Source: Tenacibaculum sp. MAR_2010_89 (GTDB lineage: Bacteria; Bacteroidota; Bacteroidia; Flavobacteriales; Flavobacteriaceae). Taken from it: DNA of 64,000 bases. The notes under the pieces were generated by a model. It had not been told where the DNA came from. It saw only the letters and a program-made list of their open reading frames with translations, and did no database searches. Position numbers and translations under genes: made by a program. Shown here piece after piece: positions 16,832 to 26,319 of the stretch (within the stretch, counting starts at the first letter, position 1; every line of letters begins with the position of its first letter). The stretch is from contig NZ_FNUB01000005.1 in the NCBI RefSeq assembly GCF_900105985.1, positions 2,294,001 to 2,358,000 on the forward strand. Reading direction: 5' to 3'.

Positions 16832-16839
16832 TAAGTTTG
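16832..16839 (+). promoter_or_regulatory. -7 element very close to the ECF sigma start
   Basis: TAAGTTTG matches TAnnTTTG but ends only five bases before the ATG at 16845, so a transcript from it would have almost no leader. Confidence 0.45.
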
Positions 16840-16844
16840 TTGCA

Positions 16845-17360
16845 ATGAAAACAAAAAAAACAATTTGTCAACCAAAAGTATTTGAAGATGTTTATGATAA
16901 ACAATCAAAATCTTTACATAATTTTATGTATTACAAATGTGGTGATAAAGATTTAGCAGAAGATTTTGTTCAAGAATCTTTCATTAAGTTATGGGAGAAT
17001 TGTTCAAAAGTACTTATAGAAAAAGCTAAATCATTTTTATTTACTGTTGCTAACAATATGTTTTTAAATCATGTTGCACATAAAAAAATTGTATTGAAGC
17101 ATTCTTCTGAAAACAAGAAAGGTTACACAAATGAGACCCCCGAATTTATAATTGAAGAGAAAGAGTTTTTAAGTAAGCTTAAAAATGCTATAGCAGATTT
17201 ACCTGAAAAACAGCGTGAAGTTTTTTTATTAAATAGAATTAATAAAAAAAAATATAGAGAAATTGCTGAAATGCTAGATATATCTGTTAAAGCAGTAGAA
17301 AAAAGAATGTCTTTGGCATTAAAAGCATTAAGAGATAAAATAGGGAGGAATTTAAAGTAG
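16845..17360 (+). CDS. FecI-type ECF sigma factor
   Basis: 171 residues: region 2 (about 12-80, with YYKCGDKDLAEDFVQESFIKLWEN) and region 4 (about 118-168, with LPEKQREVFLLNRINKKKYREIAEMLDISVKAVEKRMSLAL-type helices). The C-terminal pattern is that of Bacteroidota FecI-like factors. With the FecR and STN-domain receptor genes just downstream it forms a cell-surface signalling relay. If the promoter at 16832 is real the mRNA is nearly leaderless. Confidence 0.93.
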   Translation: MKTKKTICQPKVFEDVYDKQSKSLHNFMYYKCGDKDLAEDFVQESFIKLWENCSKVLIEKAKSFLFTVANNMFLNHVAHKKIVLKHSSENKKGYTNETPEFIIEEKEFLSKLKNAIADLPEKQREVFLLNRINKKKYREIAEMLDISVKAVEKRMSLALKALRDKIGRNLK

Positions 17361-17403
17361 GGTAGCTTATACTTTACTTGTTATACAATAAGAAAGGCAG
17401 AAA

Positions 17404-18321
17404 ATGAATAAAAAGATAGATGATGATTTTTTAGCTAAGTGGTTAAATAATCAGCTTACAAAAAATGAATTAGAAGATTTTAAAAAGACTTCTGATTATG
17501 CTTTGTATGAAAAAATAATGAATGTATCGTCAGAGTTTGAAGAACCTATATTTGAAAAAGAAAAGGTATTTGAAGGTATAAAAGAAAGTACAAGTGCTTT
17601 GTTAAGTACAGAAAAAAGAAAGTCTAAGGTTTATAAACTAAATTGGTTATCAGCAGCAGCGTCAGTTTTAATTATATTTAGTGCTTTATATTTTTTTAAT
17701 AGTTCTACGAGCCATGAAACTGGTTATGGTGAACAGTTAGCAATAATATTACCAGATAGTTCTGAAGTGCTTTTAAATTCAAAATCATCAATTAGTTTCA
17801 AAAAAAGAGATTGGGAGAGCTCTAGAGAACTATTTTTGAAAGGTGAAGCACATTTTAAAGTGAAAAAAGGAGAAACCTTTAAAGTAGTTACCGATTTAGG
17901 TGAGGTTAAAGTACTAGGTACTCAATTCAATGTTCAATCAAACAAGGAATATATTGAAGTCCATTGTTTTGAAGGTAAAGTAAGAGTAAACTCTGGAAAG
18001 GCTAATAATATTTTAACAAAAGGTAAAGCAGTAAGGAATTTTAATAATGGTCTAGAAGAAAAATGGAATATAGATCAAGAAGAACCTACATGGAAAAATG
18101 GAGAAACTTCATTTAAAAGTATAGCCTTGAAATTTATAGTTTTATCTATTGAAAATCAATATCATATTAAAATAAAAACTTCTGATATAGACCTAACTCA
18201 AAAGTTTACTGGAAGTTATACCCATGACAATTTAAAAGTTGCTTTAAAAACTGTTTTTGAACCTATGAAAATAGGAGTTATCTTTACAGATACAAAAATG
18301 GTTACATTAGTTAAAAAGTAA
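17404..18321 (+). CDS. FecR-type anti-sigma/sigma regulator
   Basis: 305 residues: short cytoplasmic N-terminal part, one membrane helix (about 77-96, WLSAAASVLIIFSALYFF), then the periplasmic FecR domain (LPDSSEVLLNSKSSISF... FKVVTDLGEVKVLGTQFNV) and the C-terminal DUF4974 domain. It passes the signal from the ligand-loaded TonB receptor to the ECF sigma factor at 16845. The receptor gene starts at the base after its stop. Confidence 0.93.
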   Translation: MNKKIDDDFLAKWLNNQLTKNELEDFKKTSDYALYEKIMNVSSEFEEPIFEKEKVFEGIKESTSALLSTEKRKSKVYKLNWLSAAASVLIIFSALYFFNSSTSHETGYGEQLAIILPDSSEVLLNSKSSISFKKRDWESSRELFLKGEAHFKVKKGETFKVVTDLGEVKVLGTQFNVQSNKEYIEVHCFEGKVRVNSGKANNILTKGKAVRNFNNGLEEKWNIDQEEPTWKNGETSFKSIALKFIVLSIENQYHIKIKTSDIDLTQKFTGSYTHDNLKVALKTVFEPMKIGVIFTDTKMVTLVKK

Positions 18322-20898
18322 ATGAATTTTAAATTTCATGTTTTATTAATATTACCTTTTTTTTGGGCAATAAATTCTTTACATGCTCAAAAAAATAAAC
18401 AAAAGGACTCTATACAATTAAGAGACCTTTTTGTTGTTTTAGAAAAAAAACATGAAATAAAATTCTCCTACAATGATAAACTCATTAAAAATAAGTTTGT
18501 AGAAAACTCATTTATTAAACTACCTCTAAACAAAGTTCTTGATAAAATAGCCATTAATTTTAAATTAAGGTTTGAAAAAATAACAGAAAGATACATTACT
18601 GTTTCAAAATCAGGAAAATTATATCAGATTAGTGGAAATATTTTTGATAAAAAAGATAAAAAGCCAATTCAAGGAGCTAGTGTTGTTTCGTTACGTAGAA
18701 ACAAAGGTGTGATATCTAATGAAAATGGCTTTTTTAAACTATCTAACCTTATTGAAGGTGATAAAATTGAAGTGTCCTTTATAGGTTATGATACTAAAAC
18801 ATTAATAGTCAATGAAGAATTGACTTCTGAACAATTATCATTAATATTGAGTGAATCTACTACTTTATTAGAAGAAGTTTTAGTTTCCGACTACATGGTT
18901 GGAGGTATTGATAAAAAAACTGATGGATCTTTAGTAATTTCTCCTAAAAAATTAGGTACAGTTTCTGGATTAACTGAACCCGATATATTACAAAGTGTAC
19001 AATTATTACCAGGAATTAACAGCCCTGATGAAACTGCTTCAGGTTTGTTTATAAGAGGAGGTACTCCTGAACAGAATTTAATACTTTTTGATGGTATTAA
19101 AATGTATAACTCATCACATTTCTTTGGAATGATATCTGCATTTAATCCTTATATTGTTGATAAGGTTAAAGTTTTTAAAAGTGGAGCTAGTGCTGAATAT
19201 GGTAATCATACTTCTGGTGTAATTGATATAGAAACAAATAAAGAAATACCTAAAAGTTTTAATGGAGGGTTTGGTGTAAATATGACACATTTTGATGCGT
19301 TTATGAATATACCTATTTCAAAAAAAATTGGAATTTCTTTATCAGGAAGAAGATCTTTTACTGACGTTTTCAAAACAAATACGTTTAATAGATTATCAAA
19401 AAAAGTTTTTCAAAACTCAATTATATCAAGAAACGAAAGTGTTGGGACAGAATTATATGATAGTAAAAATGATTTTTATTTTTTTGATGTTAATTCCAAA
19501 CTTACTTATAAACCTTCTTCTAAAGATATTATTACATTTAATTATTTATTAGTTAGGAATAAATTAAACTATGTTTTTAATACTAAAAACTCTAATAGGT
19601 ATATAACAGAAGATGATTTACAAATAAAGAATACTGGAATTAGAACTATGTGGGAACGTAAACTAGGAAATAATTCTATTTTAAGAACAAATTTTTATTC
19701 ATCAACTTATGATTTGAATTATGAATACAATGGGTCATTTGACTATGGTAGTCCATACACGCAAAAGGCGCTGAAAAGTAATATCATTAAAGATTTAGGA
19801 TTTAAAAGTGTTTTTGAGAAAAAATTAAATGAAAAATCGTCTTTTCTAACAGGTTATGAATTTTCAAATAATAGTGTAAGTTACAGTATTGAAAGAGGAG
19901 TTAAATCTACAATTTCAAGTACAAAATATAAAATAGCTGACTCTGGAAATAATAATTCCCATGCTTGGTTTTTTAATTATGGATTTAATAATTATAAAAA
20001 AACAATTGTAAACGTAGGAGTTAGAACAAACTATTTTACACTTTCTGATAAAGTTTATTTTGCACCTAGAATCTATTTTCAACAACAATTATTACCTAAT
20101 TTATCATTTAAAACTTCTTTTGAGTTCAAACAGCAAAATATAGGAAGGTTGTTAGAAGTTCATACTTCAGATTTTGGTTTAGAAAATGAAGTTTGGTTAC
20201 TGATTGATAATGAAGAGTTACCAATTTTAAGAAATAAACAATATACTTTCGGTGCTATATATAAAGCTAATGGATTAACATTTGACATAGATTATTACAG
20301 AAAGTATAGTAAAGGAGTAACTTCAGCTACAAAGGCTACTGAAGGAAATATTAGAGGTTTTTATCAAGGTACGAGTAAGGTTGATGGAGTTGATGTATTG
20401 TTAAAAAAATCTATTAATAATTATAATACTTGGGTGAACTTTAGTTACAGTAAATCTAGGTATATTTTTGATGAAGTTAATAATGGGAAATTTTTCTCTA
20501 CAAATTTTGATACAACCAATAGTTTTTTGTGGGCACATAATTTGAATTTAGGTAACTTTAGTTTTTCATTAGCCTGGATTTGGAAAACAGGAACACCTTA
20601 TTCACCAGTTGAAAGAATTGAAAATAATGGAAATCTTGTCTTAGGAGATCTTAATTCAAAAAGACTGCCAGCTTACCATAAAATGGATTTATCATCCAGT
20701 TATTCTTTTAATTTTGATAAAAATAAAAAGTGGAAAGGAAAAATAGGGATTTCATTATTAAATTTATACGACAGAACAAACTACTTGAGGAGAAGTTATA
20801 GTAGTGTTTGGGATGGTACAAAATATAGTATTCAACAAAGTGAGCAGCTATCTTTAGGTATGACTCCAAACCTAGTTTTGAGAATTTTTATCAAATAA
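18322..20898 (+). CDS. TonB-dependent transducing receptor with STN domain (FecA-like)
   Basis: 858 residues. Signal peptide ends near LHAQ; an STN signalling domain (about 35-100) is followed by a carboxypeptidase-regulatory beta-sandwich (about 108-180), a plug (with SGLFIRGGTPEQNLILFDGIKMYN) and a 22-strand type barrel ending with an aromatic-rich last strand. STN plus adjacent FecI/FecR makes it a transducing receptor in the outer membrane. Ligand cannot be read from sequence; no transported-substrate genes lie next to it. No terminator is visible between its stop and the light-regulated island. Confidence 0.93.
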   Translation: MNFKFHVLLILPFFWAINSLHAQKNKQKDSIQLRDLFVVLEKKHEIKFSYNDKLIKNKFVENSFIKLPLNKVLDKIAINFKLRFEKITERYITVSKSGKLYQISGNIFDKKDKKPIQGASVVSLRRNKGVISNENGFFKLSNLIEGDKIEVSFIGYDTKTLIVNEELTSEQLSLILSESTTLLEEVLVSDYMVGGIDKKTDGSLVISPKKLGTVSGLTEPDILQSVQLLPGINSPDETASGLFIRGGTPEQNLILFDGIKMYNSSHFFGMISAFNPYIVDKVKVFKSGASAEYGNHTSGVIDIETNKEIPKSFNGGFGVNMTHFDAFMNIPISKKIGISLSGRRSFTDVFKTNTFNRLSKKVFQNSIISRNESVGTELYDSKNDFYFFDVNSKLTYKPSSKDIITFNYLLVRNKLNYVFNTKNSNRYITEDDLQIKNTGIRTMWERKLGNNSILRTNFYSSTYDLNYEYNGSFDYGSPYTQKALKSNIIKDLGFKSVFEKKLNEKSSFLTGYEFSNNSVSYSIERGVKSTISSTKYKIADSGNNNSHAWFFNYGFNNYKKTIVNVGVRTNYFTLSDKVYFAPRIYFQQQLLPNLSFKTSFEFKQQNIGRLLEVHTSDFGLENEVWLLIDNEELPILRNKQYTFGAIYKANGLTFDIDYYRKYSKGVTSATKATEGNIRGFYQGTSKVDGVDVLLKKSINNYNTWVNFSYSKSRYIFDEVNNGKFFSTNFDTTNSFLWAHNLNLGNFSFSLAWIWKTGTPYSPVERIENNGNLVLGDLNSKRLPAYHKMDLSSSYSFNFDKNKKWKGKIGISLLNLYDRTNYLRRSYSSVWDGTKYSIQQSEQLSLGMTPNLVLRIFIK

Positions 20899-20913
20899 AT
20901 TTTTATTTTAAAA

Positions 20914-20933
20914 AAACAAAGCTATCTTTGTTT
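20914..20933 (+). promoter_or_regulatory. Promoter and inverted-repeat operator of the B12-type MerR gene
   Basis: TATCTTTG (20923-20930) is a good -7 element. It sits inside an inverted repeat AAACAAAG (20914-20921) / CTTTGTTT (20926-20933) with a four-base spacer, so a dimeric regulator bound here would cover the promoter. The right arm continues as TTTGTTTAA (20927-20935), the word shared with the crtI and 33392 promoters. This placement also argues against the TTG at 20928 being the translation start. Confidence 0.55.
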
Positions 20934-20951
20934 AAAGAAAATAAAAATATA

Positions 20952-21845
20952 TTGAACAATATAAAAACCATATTCACAATTAAAGATCTAGAAAATATTT
21001 CTGGAATCAAGGCACATACTATTAGGATATGGGAAAAAAGATATAATTTATTTCAGCCTAAAAGAACGGACACCAACATTCGTTATTATTCTTCAGAAAG
21101 CCTTTTAAAGTTATTAAATGTAGCCTTATTAAATAAGCATAAGTATAAGATATCAAAAATTGCAGAAATGTCTGATGAGCAAGTAAAAGTGACTGCTCGT
21201 GAATTATCTTTTAATTATGCTGTAGGAGATGAAGCTATAAATTCTTTTAAAATATCAATGTTTCAATTTGATAAAGTATTGTTTAATAATACATATAACA
21301 AGCTTTTACATAAAAAAACATTTAGGCAAATCTTTAAAGATGTATTTGTTCCTTTTCTTGAAAATATTGGTTTATTATGGCAAACAGATACTTTACTTCC
21401 AGCTCATGAGCATTTTATATCTAATTTAATAATTCAAAAAATACAACTTAATACTGAAAATTTAGAGTACATAACCACTAAAGAAGATCTTACGTATGTT
21501 TTATTCCTTCCTGATGGTGAAATACATGAGATAGGGCTTTTGTACTTAAATTATGAATTGGTATTAAGGGGCTACAGAACTATCTATTTAGGACAAAGTT
21601 TACCATTGAATAATTTAAGTTACTTTTTTGATAGTGATACCAAAATGTGTTTTGTTTCTTCAATGACTGTAAAGCCTTACGAAGATAAAATAAAAGGTTA
21701 TTTTAAAGAAATAGATGAAATACTGAGTACAACTAACCATAAATTCATAGGTATTGGTAATAAAGCCATGTTAGTTGAAAATGAACTATTCAATTCGAAT
21801 ATAAAGGTTTATCCTTCGGTTATAAAAGTATTAGAGAAAATATAG
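20952..21845 (+). CDS. MerR-family, cobalamin-binding light-responsive regulator (CarH/LitR type)
   Basis: N-terminal MerR helix-turn-helix (TIKDLENISGIKAHTIRIWEKRY), a four-helix linker, then a B12-binding domain. Counting from an upstream in-frame TTG at 20928, the CarH motif W-x9-E-H is W151...E161-H162 and the cobalamin motif E-x-H-x2-G is E198, H200, G203, the His being the expected lower axial ligand. I place the start at the TTG at 20952 because 20928 overlaps the -7 element; the exact start is uncertain. CarH-type proteins bind adenosylcobalamin, repress carotenoid genes in the dark and release DNA in light. The carotenoid operon begins 98 bp downstream. Confidence 0.88.
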   Translation: MNNIKTIFTIKDLENISGIKAHTIRIWEKRYNLFQPKRTDTNIRYYSSESLLKLLNVALLNKHKYKISKIAEMSDEQVKVTARELSFNYAVGDEAINSFKISMFQFDKVLFNNTYNKLLHKKTFRQIFKDVFVPFLENIGLLWQTDTLLPAHEHFISNLIIQKIQLNTENLEYITTKEDLTYVLFLPDGEIHEIGLLYLNYELVLRGYRTIYLGQSLPLNNLSYFFDSDTKMCFVSSMTVKPYEDKIKGYFKEIDEILSTTNHKFIGIGNKAMLVENELFNSNIKVYPSVIKVLEKI

Positions 21846-21860
21846 TTATTAAGTCTCTAA

Positions 21861-21936
21861 TTTGTTAAGTTGTTATTGTTTTAACAAAAAAATGACACTT
21901 TAAATTCTATATATAAATTAATTTTGTTTAACTTTG
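21861..21936 (+). promoter_or_regulatory. Promoter/operator region of the carotenoid operon
   Basis: TAACTTTG (21929-21936) is the -7 element, seven bases before the crtI ATG. TTTTGTTTAAC (21922-21932) overlaps it and is identical over 11 bases to one arm of the repeat at 33324. Upstream, TTTGTTAA (21861-21868) / TTAACAAA (21881-21888) form a perfect 8-bp inverted repeat with a 12-bp spacer. These are candidate sites for the adjacent B12-type MerR regulator. Confidence 0.55.
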
Positions 21937-21943
21937 TGTTGAT

Positions 21944-23419
21944 ATGATTAAACAAGAAAATAAAATATCAATAATAGGATCAGGTTTTTCATCATTGTCT
22001 GCAGCATGCTATTTAGCTAAGTATGGTTATGAAGTTGTAGTTTATGAGAAAAATAAAACTATTGGTGGTAGAGCAAGACAGTATTTAAATGATGGGTTTA
22101 CATTTGATATCGGACCAACATGGTACTGGATGCCAGATGTATTTGAAAAGTTTTTTGCTGATTTTGGTAAGAAACCCTCTGATTATTACAAGTTAGAAAA
22201 ATTATCGCCAGCTTACCAAGTTTATTTTGGTAAAAACGATAGTATTGTTATTCCCGACAATTTTCAAGAAATATGTGATGTTTTCGAAAAAGAAGAAAAA
22301 GGCAGTTCTAAACACTTAATTAAGTTTATGAAATCTGCCGAAGATAATTATGATATAGCTGTGAAAGATATGGTATATAAGCCAGGGGTTTCACCGTTAG
22401 AGTTGATTTCATTTAAAACAGCAGTCAGATTAAGTCAGTTTTTTTCTACGATACGAAAGCAAGTTAGAAAGAAAATAAAAAGTGAAAAATTAATTCAGAT
22501 ACTAGAGTTTCCTGTATTGTTTTTAGGTGCAAAACCTAGTAATACACCTGCATTTTATAATTTCATGAATTATGCTGATTTTTCTTTAGGTACATGGCAT
22601 CCGGTCGGAGGAATGTATAAGGTAATTGAAGGAATGTCTAAATTGGCAAAAGATTTAGGAGTTCAGTTTAAAACTAATGCTACAATAAATTCTATTGAAG
22701 TAGATGAAAGTAATAAAGTTTCAGGAATGCAGGTAAATGGGGAAAGAGTTGAAACAAATTTAATTTTAAGTGGTGCTGACTATCACCATACTGAAACACT
22801 ATTACCAACTAAGTTTAGGCAATATTCAGAAAAGTATTGGTCAAATAAAACATTTGCACCATCATCTTTATTGTTTTATATTGGGTTTGATAAAAAATTA
22901 AAAAATGTATGTCATCACACGTTGTTTTTTGATACAGACTTTGATGAACATGCAAAAACAATTTATGACAATCCTAGTTGGCCAGAAAAACCTCTATTTT
23001 ATGCAAGTTTTCCATCAATAACTGATGATTCATTTGCTCCTGAAAATAAAGAAGCAGGAACAATTTTAATTCCTTTGGCGCCAGGTATAGAAGATACTCC
23101 TAAAATAAGGGAAAAGTATTTTAATATTGTTATAGAAAGGCTAGAAAAATTAACAGGTCAAAAAGTAAGAGATTCTATTTTATTTAAAGAAAGTTATTGT
23201 GTAAATGATTTTATAAAAGATTACAATTCTTACAAAGGAAACGCTTATGGATTAGCTAATATTCTAACACAAACTGCTTTTTTAAGACCTAAAATCAAAA
23301 GTAATAAGGTAAACAACCTATATTTTACAGGACAATTAACGGTTCCAGGACCGGGTGTACCACCGTCTTTAATTTCGGGTAAAGTAGCTTCAGAACTAAT
23401 TTTAAAAACACGTAAATAA
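21944..23419 (+). CDS. crtI: Phytoene desaturase
   Basis: 491 residues. FAD-binding GxGxxG near the N-terminus (IIGSGFSSLSAACYLAKYG ... VYEKNKTIGGRARQ) followed by FTFDIGPTWYWMPDVFE; the C-terminal signature reads YFTGQLTVPGPGVPPSLISG. Converts 15-cis-phytoene to lycopene at the membrane. Length is normal for CrtI. The stop overlaps the crtB start by one base. Confidence 0.96.
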   Translation: MIKQENKISIIGSGFSSLSAACYLAKYGYEVVVYEKNKTIGGRARQYLNDGFTFDIGPTWYWMPDVFEKFFADFGKKPSDYYKLEKLSPAYQVYFGKNDSIVIPDNFQEICDVFEKEEKGSSKHLIKFMKSAEDNYDIAVKDMVYKPGVSPLELISFKTAVRLSQFFSTIRKQVRKKIKSEKLIQILEFPVLFLGAKPSNTPAFYNFMNYADFSLGTWHPVGGMYKVIEGMSKLAKDLGVQFKTNATINSIEVDESNKVSGMQVNGERVETNLILSGADYHHTETLLPTKFRQYSEKYWSNKTFAPSSLLFYIGFDKKLKNVCHHTLFFDTDFDEHAKTIYDNPSWPEKPLFYASFPSITDDSFAPENKEAGTILIPLAPGIEDTPKIREKYFNIVIERLEKLTGQKVRDSILFKESYCVNDFIKDYNSYKGNAYGLANILTQTAFLRPKIKSNKVNNLYFTGQLTVPGPGVPPSLISGKVASELILKTRK

Positions 23420-24261
23420 TGAAACAATTATTTGATCAAGTATCCTACAATTGCAGTAAATTAGTAACTAAAAAATACAGTACTTCTTTTTCTTTAGCAA
23501 CAAGAATGTTAGCCCCCGAAATTAGAGCTGCAGTATATAATATTTATGGATTTGTAAGATTTGCAGATGAAATAGTTGATACATTTCATGAATATGATAA
23601 AGAAGCATTGATGTATCAGTTTGAAAAAAATTATTATTTAGGCAAGCATCAGGGAATTAGTTTAAATCCTATTTTGAATTCTTTTATACAAACTGTAAAT
23701 AAATATCATATAGAAGATGAATTAATTCAAGCATTTTTAAAAAGCATGAAAGCAGATTTATTTAAAACGGAATATACTACTCAAGAAGAATATAATGAAT
23801 ATATATATGGTTCTGCTGACGTAGTTGGTTTAATGTGTTTACGAGTTTTTGTTAAAGGTGATAATGAGAAATATGAAGAATTAAAAAAAGCTGCAATGAG
23901 ATTAGGTTCAGCTTTTCAAAAAGTTAATTTTTTACGTGATTTAAAAGATGATATTGAATTATTAAATAGATCTTATTTCCCAAATATCGATTTAAAACAG
24001 TTAGATAAGGCCTCAAAAGAACAAATTATAAATGAAATTGAAGATGATTTTGAGTTTGCTTATAAAAACGGAGTTTTAAAATTACCAGTTGAAGCTAAAT
24101 TTGGAGTATATATTGCTTATAGATATTATAGAAGATTATTAAAAAAACTTAAGTCTGTCCCTTCTTCTCAAATAATGGATACAAGAATACGAATTTCAAA
24201 TAGCTTGAAAATTAGCTTACTTATGAGAGGGTATGCTAGGTATAAATTAAATTTATTATAA
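23419..24261 (+). CDS. crtB: Phytoene synthase
   Basis: 280 residues of the trans-isoprenyl diphosphate synthase, head-to-head class. The first Asp motif is in RFADEIVDTF and the second in NFLRDLKDDIELLNRSYFP. Joins two geranylgeranyl diphosphates to phytoene. No GGPP synthase (crtE) is in the window, so the precursor must come from elsewhere in the genome. The next gene starts right after its stop. Confidence 0.95.
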   Translation: MKQLFDQVSYNCSKLVTKKYSTSFSLATRMLAPEIRAAVYNIYGFVRFADEIVDTFHEYDKEALMYQFEKNYYLGKHQGISLNPILNSFIQTVNKYHIEDELIQAFLKSMKADLFKTEYTTQEEYNEYIYGSADVVGLMCLRVFVKGDNEKYEELKKAAMRLGSAFQKVNFLRDLKDDIELLNRSYFPNIDLKQLDKASKEQIINEIEDDFEFAYKNGVLKLPVEAKFGVYIAYRYYRRLLKKLKSVPSSQIMDTRIRISNSLKISLLMRGYARYKLNLL

Positions 24262-24699
24262 ATGAAGTGGTTGTTTACCTTTTTATTTTTTAATGTGTTA
24301 ATTTTTAATAGCATTCCTGATTATGTTCAATCATATCATAAAGCAACAACTAAAAAGCAAGAAGTTGAGTTTATAAATAAATACAAAAACAGTTCTAAAA
24401 TAAATATTATTGCTTATGTCGTTTCTCTAGAAATGAAGCAAGCTAAATATAAATTTTTCCCTTGGAAAAAATTATCAATTTTTAATAAGGGAAAAAATAA
24501 ATTAGAAGGATTAATTAGGGATAACCCTGATAATGTAGATTTAAGGTACATACGATTAGTTATTCAAGAGAATGTTCCTTCGTTACTAAATTATAAATCA
24601 AACATAACAGAAGATAAATTGTTCTTAAGTAATATTATGAAAATAAAAGATACTTCAGACTATTTAGATTTTTATATAAAAAAGAATACATCTTTATGA
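24262..24699 (+). CDS. Unknown protein inside the carotenoid operon
   Basis: 145 residues with an N-terminal hydrophobic segment (WLFTFLFFNVLIFNSIP) that may be a signal peptide or anchor, then a basic, mostly helical domain. No motif recognised. It overlaps crtZ by four bases and follows crtB without a gap, so it is translated with the carotenoid enzymes; a supporting role in pigment synthesis or placement is inference from position only. Confidence 0.7.
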   Translation: MKWLFTFLFFNVLIFNSIPDYVQSYHKATTKKQEVEFINKYKNSSKINIIAYVVSLEMKQAKYKFFPWKKLSIFNKGKNKLEGLIRDNPDNVDLRYIRLVIQENVPSLLNYKSNITEDKLFLSNIMKIKDTSDYLDFYIKKNTSL

Positions 24700-25145
24700 T
24701 CACATTTGCAGTTGTAACAATAGGAACTTTTATAATTATGGAAGGTGTTACTTGGTGTACACATAAATATGTGATGCATGGATTTGGATGGTTTTTACAT
24801 GAAGATCATCATCAACCAGGATATCCTCATGTTTTTGAAAAAAATGATGCTTTTTTTGTAGTTTTTGCTGTACCAAGTATTTTACTTTTTTATTTTGGGA
24901 TTAGGCCTGAATTAAACTCCTTGTTTTTTATTGGTTTAGGTATTTTGCTTTATGGCTTAGCTTACTTTTTAATTCATGATGTTCTTATTCATCGTAGATT
25001 TAATTGGTTTAAAAACACAAGTAATAGATATTTAAGAGGTTTAAGGAAAGCACATAAAATTCATCATAAACATTTAGGAAAACCAGATGGAGAATGTTTT
25101 GGAATGTTGTTTGTTCCTTTTAAATATTTCAAAAAAAGACAGTAG
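24696..25145 (+). CDS. crtZ: Beta-carotene 3-hydroxylase
   Basis: 149 residues, membrane di-iron hydroxylase with the four His clusters in order: HKYVMH, HEDHH, HDVLIHRR and HKIHHKH, with hydrophobic segments between. Hydroxylates both rings of beta-carotene to give zeaxanthin. Length normal for bacterial CrtZ. Overlaps the preceding unknown gene by four bases and is followed after two bases by the cyclase gene. Confidence 0.94.
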   Translation: MITFAVVTIGTFIIMEGVTWCTHKYVMHGFGWFLHEDHHQPGYPHVFEKNDAFFVVFAVPSILLFYFGIRPELNSLFFIGLGILLYGLAYFLIHDVLIHRRFNWFKNTSNRYLRGLRKAHKIHHKHLGKPDGECFGMLFVPFKYFKKRQ

Positions 25146-25147
25146 CA

Positions 25148-26308
25148 ATGAACAATTACTTATATCTCATATTAAATTTAGGGAGTTTAAGTATTCCTTT
25201 ACTGTATAGTTTTTTTGAAAAAGAATTTCACTTTATTCAATATTTTAAAGCAGTTGTATTAAGTATTATTTTGGTAGCGATACCATTTTTAATATGGGAT
25301 GGTATTTTTACTTACTATAGAGTTTGGGGGTTTAATCCAGATTATCATTTATCAATTGATATTCTAGGAATGCCACTTGAAGAATGTATGTTTTTTTTCT
25401 GTATTCCTTATGCCTGCTTATTTACTCATGAAGTTTTAAAATTCTATTTACCAAACTTTAAGTTATCAAAAGGAACAACAATTATAGTTTCAACTTTGCT
25501 ATTGGTATTAGTGTGTTTTTTATTAATTTTTAATTTTGGTAAATGGTATACAACTGTAAACTTTATATTTTTCATACTATTATTAATTTATAGTATTAAG
25601 AATCATTTACATGTTTTAGCTAATTATTTGCCAAGTTTTATAGTAATAATGATTCCATTTTTATTAATTAATGGAATTTTAACAGGAAGTTTTATTGATG
25701 AACCAGTAGTATGGTATGATAATACTGAAAATTTAAATTTTAGAATATTTACTATTCCATTTGAGGATGTGTTTTACGCTTTTAATTTACTATTTTCAAT
25801 ACAATTATTGTTTAATTATTTAAAAAAAGGGAGCATGAAAAATAAACCTCTTGTACGCTTTGTTGTTTTTTTAATTGTTAATTATTTAGCGTTATATATA
25901 GGTGTAATATTAATGGAAAATGGACCTAGAGCTGAATGGTACCTTTCGCTAAATAAAGCTCCATGGACCCCACCAGGTTGGGTGTTTGGAGTTGCTTGGT
26001 CATCAATTATGTTCTTCTTTTCTTTCTACATGACTAAATTGAGCTTTAAGTTTAATTTTTTTAATAAAGAATTGATTGTATTGTATACTGTTCAGTGGAT
26101 ATTGAATGTAAGTTGGAACTTATCTTTCTTTAATAATCATCAAACTATATTAGGACTTGTAGTAATAATGATTTTATGGTTATTAATAGGTTATTTTACT
26201 TTTAAATACATAAAAACCTTAGGAGTTTATACACTATTAATAGTACCTTATTTGGTTTGGATGACTATCGCAACTAGTTTAAATGCTTATATAGTTTTAA
26301 ACAATTAA
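25148..26308 (+). CDS. Lycopene cyclase (CrtYcd type) fused to TspO
   Basis: 386 residues in two parts. Residues 1-227 are the heterodimer-type lycopene cyclase with both halves in one chain: PLEECMFFF near 76-84 and IPFEDVFYAFN near 203-213. Residues about 230-386 are a full-length TspO/MBR domain: EWYLSLNKAPWTPPGWVFG (263-281), QWILNVSWN (316-324) and PYLVWMTIATSLN (367-379). An in-frame ATG at 25835, preceded by AAAGGGAGC, begins the TspO part exactly where separate TspO proteins start, so an extra internal product is possible. The cyclase makes beta-carotene from lycopene; TspO binds porphyrins/tetrapyrroles and is linked to light and oxidative stress. Confidence 0.9.
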   Translation: MNNYLYLILNLGSLSIPLLYSFFEKEFHFIQYFKAVVLSIILVAIPFLIWDGIFTYYRVWGFNPDYHLSIDILGMPLEECMFFFCIPYACLFTHEVLKFYLPNFKLSKGTTIIVSTLLLVLVCFLLIFNFGKWYTTVNFIFFILLLIYSIKNHLHVLANYLPSFIVIMIPFLLINGILTGSFIDEPVVWYDNTENLNFRIFTIPFEDVFYAFNLLFSIQLLFNYLKKGSMKNKPLVRFVVFLIVNYLALYIGVILMENGPRAEWYLSLNKAPWTPPGWVFGVAWSSIMFFFSFYMTKLSFKFNFFNKELIVLYTVQWILNVSWNLSFFNNHQTILGLVVIMILWLLIGYFTFKYIKTLGVYTLLIVPYLVWMTIATSLNAYIVLNN

Positions 26309-26319
26309 AATAAATAACA

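Noticed and set aside
20928..20951. TTG at 20928 as start of the B12-type MerR protein
   Set aside because: It lies inside the -7 element TATCTTTG (20923-20930); a transcript from that promoter could not contain it. The downstream TTG at 20952 is used instead, with some doubt.
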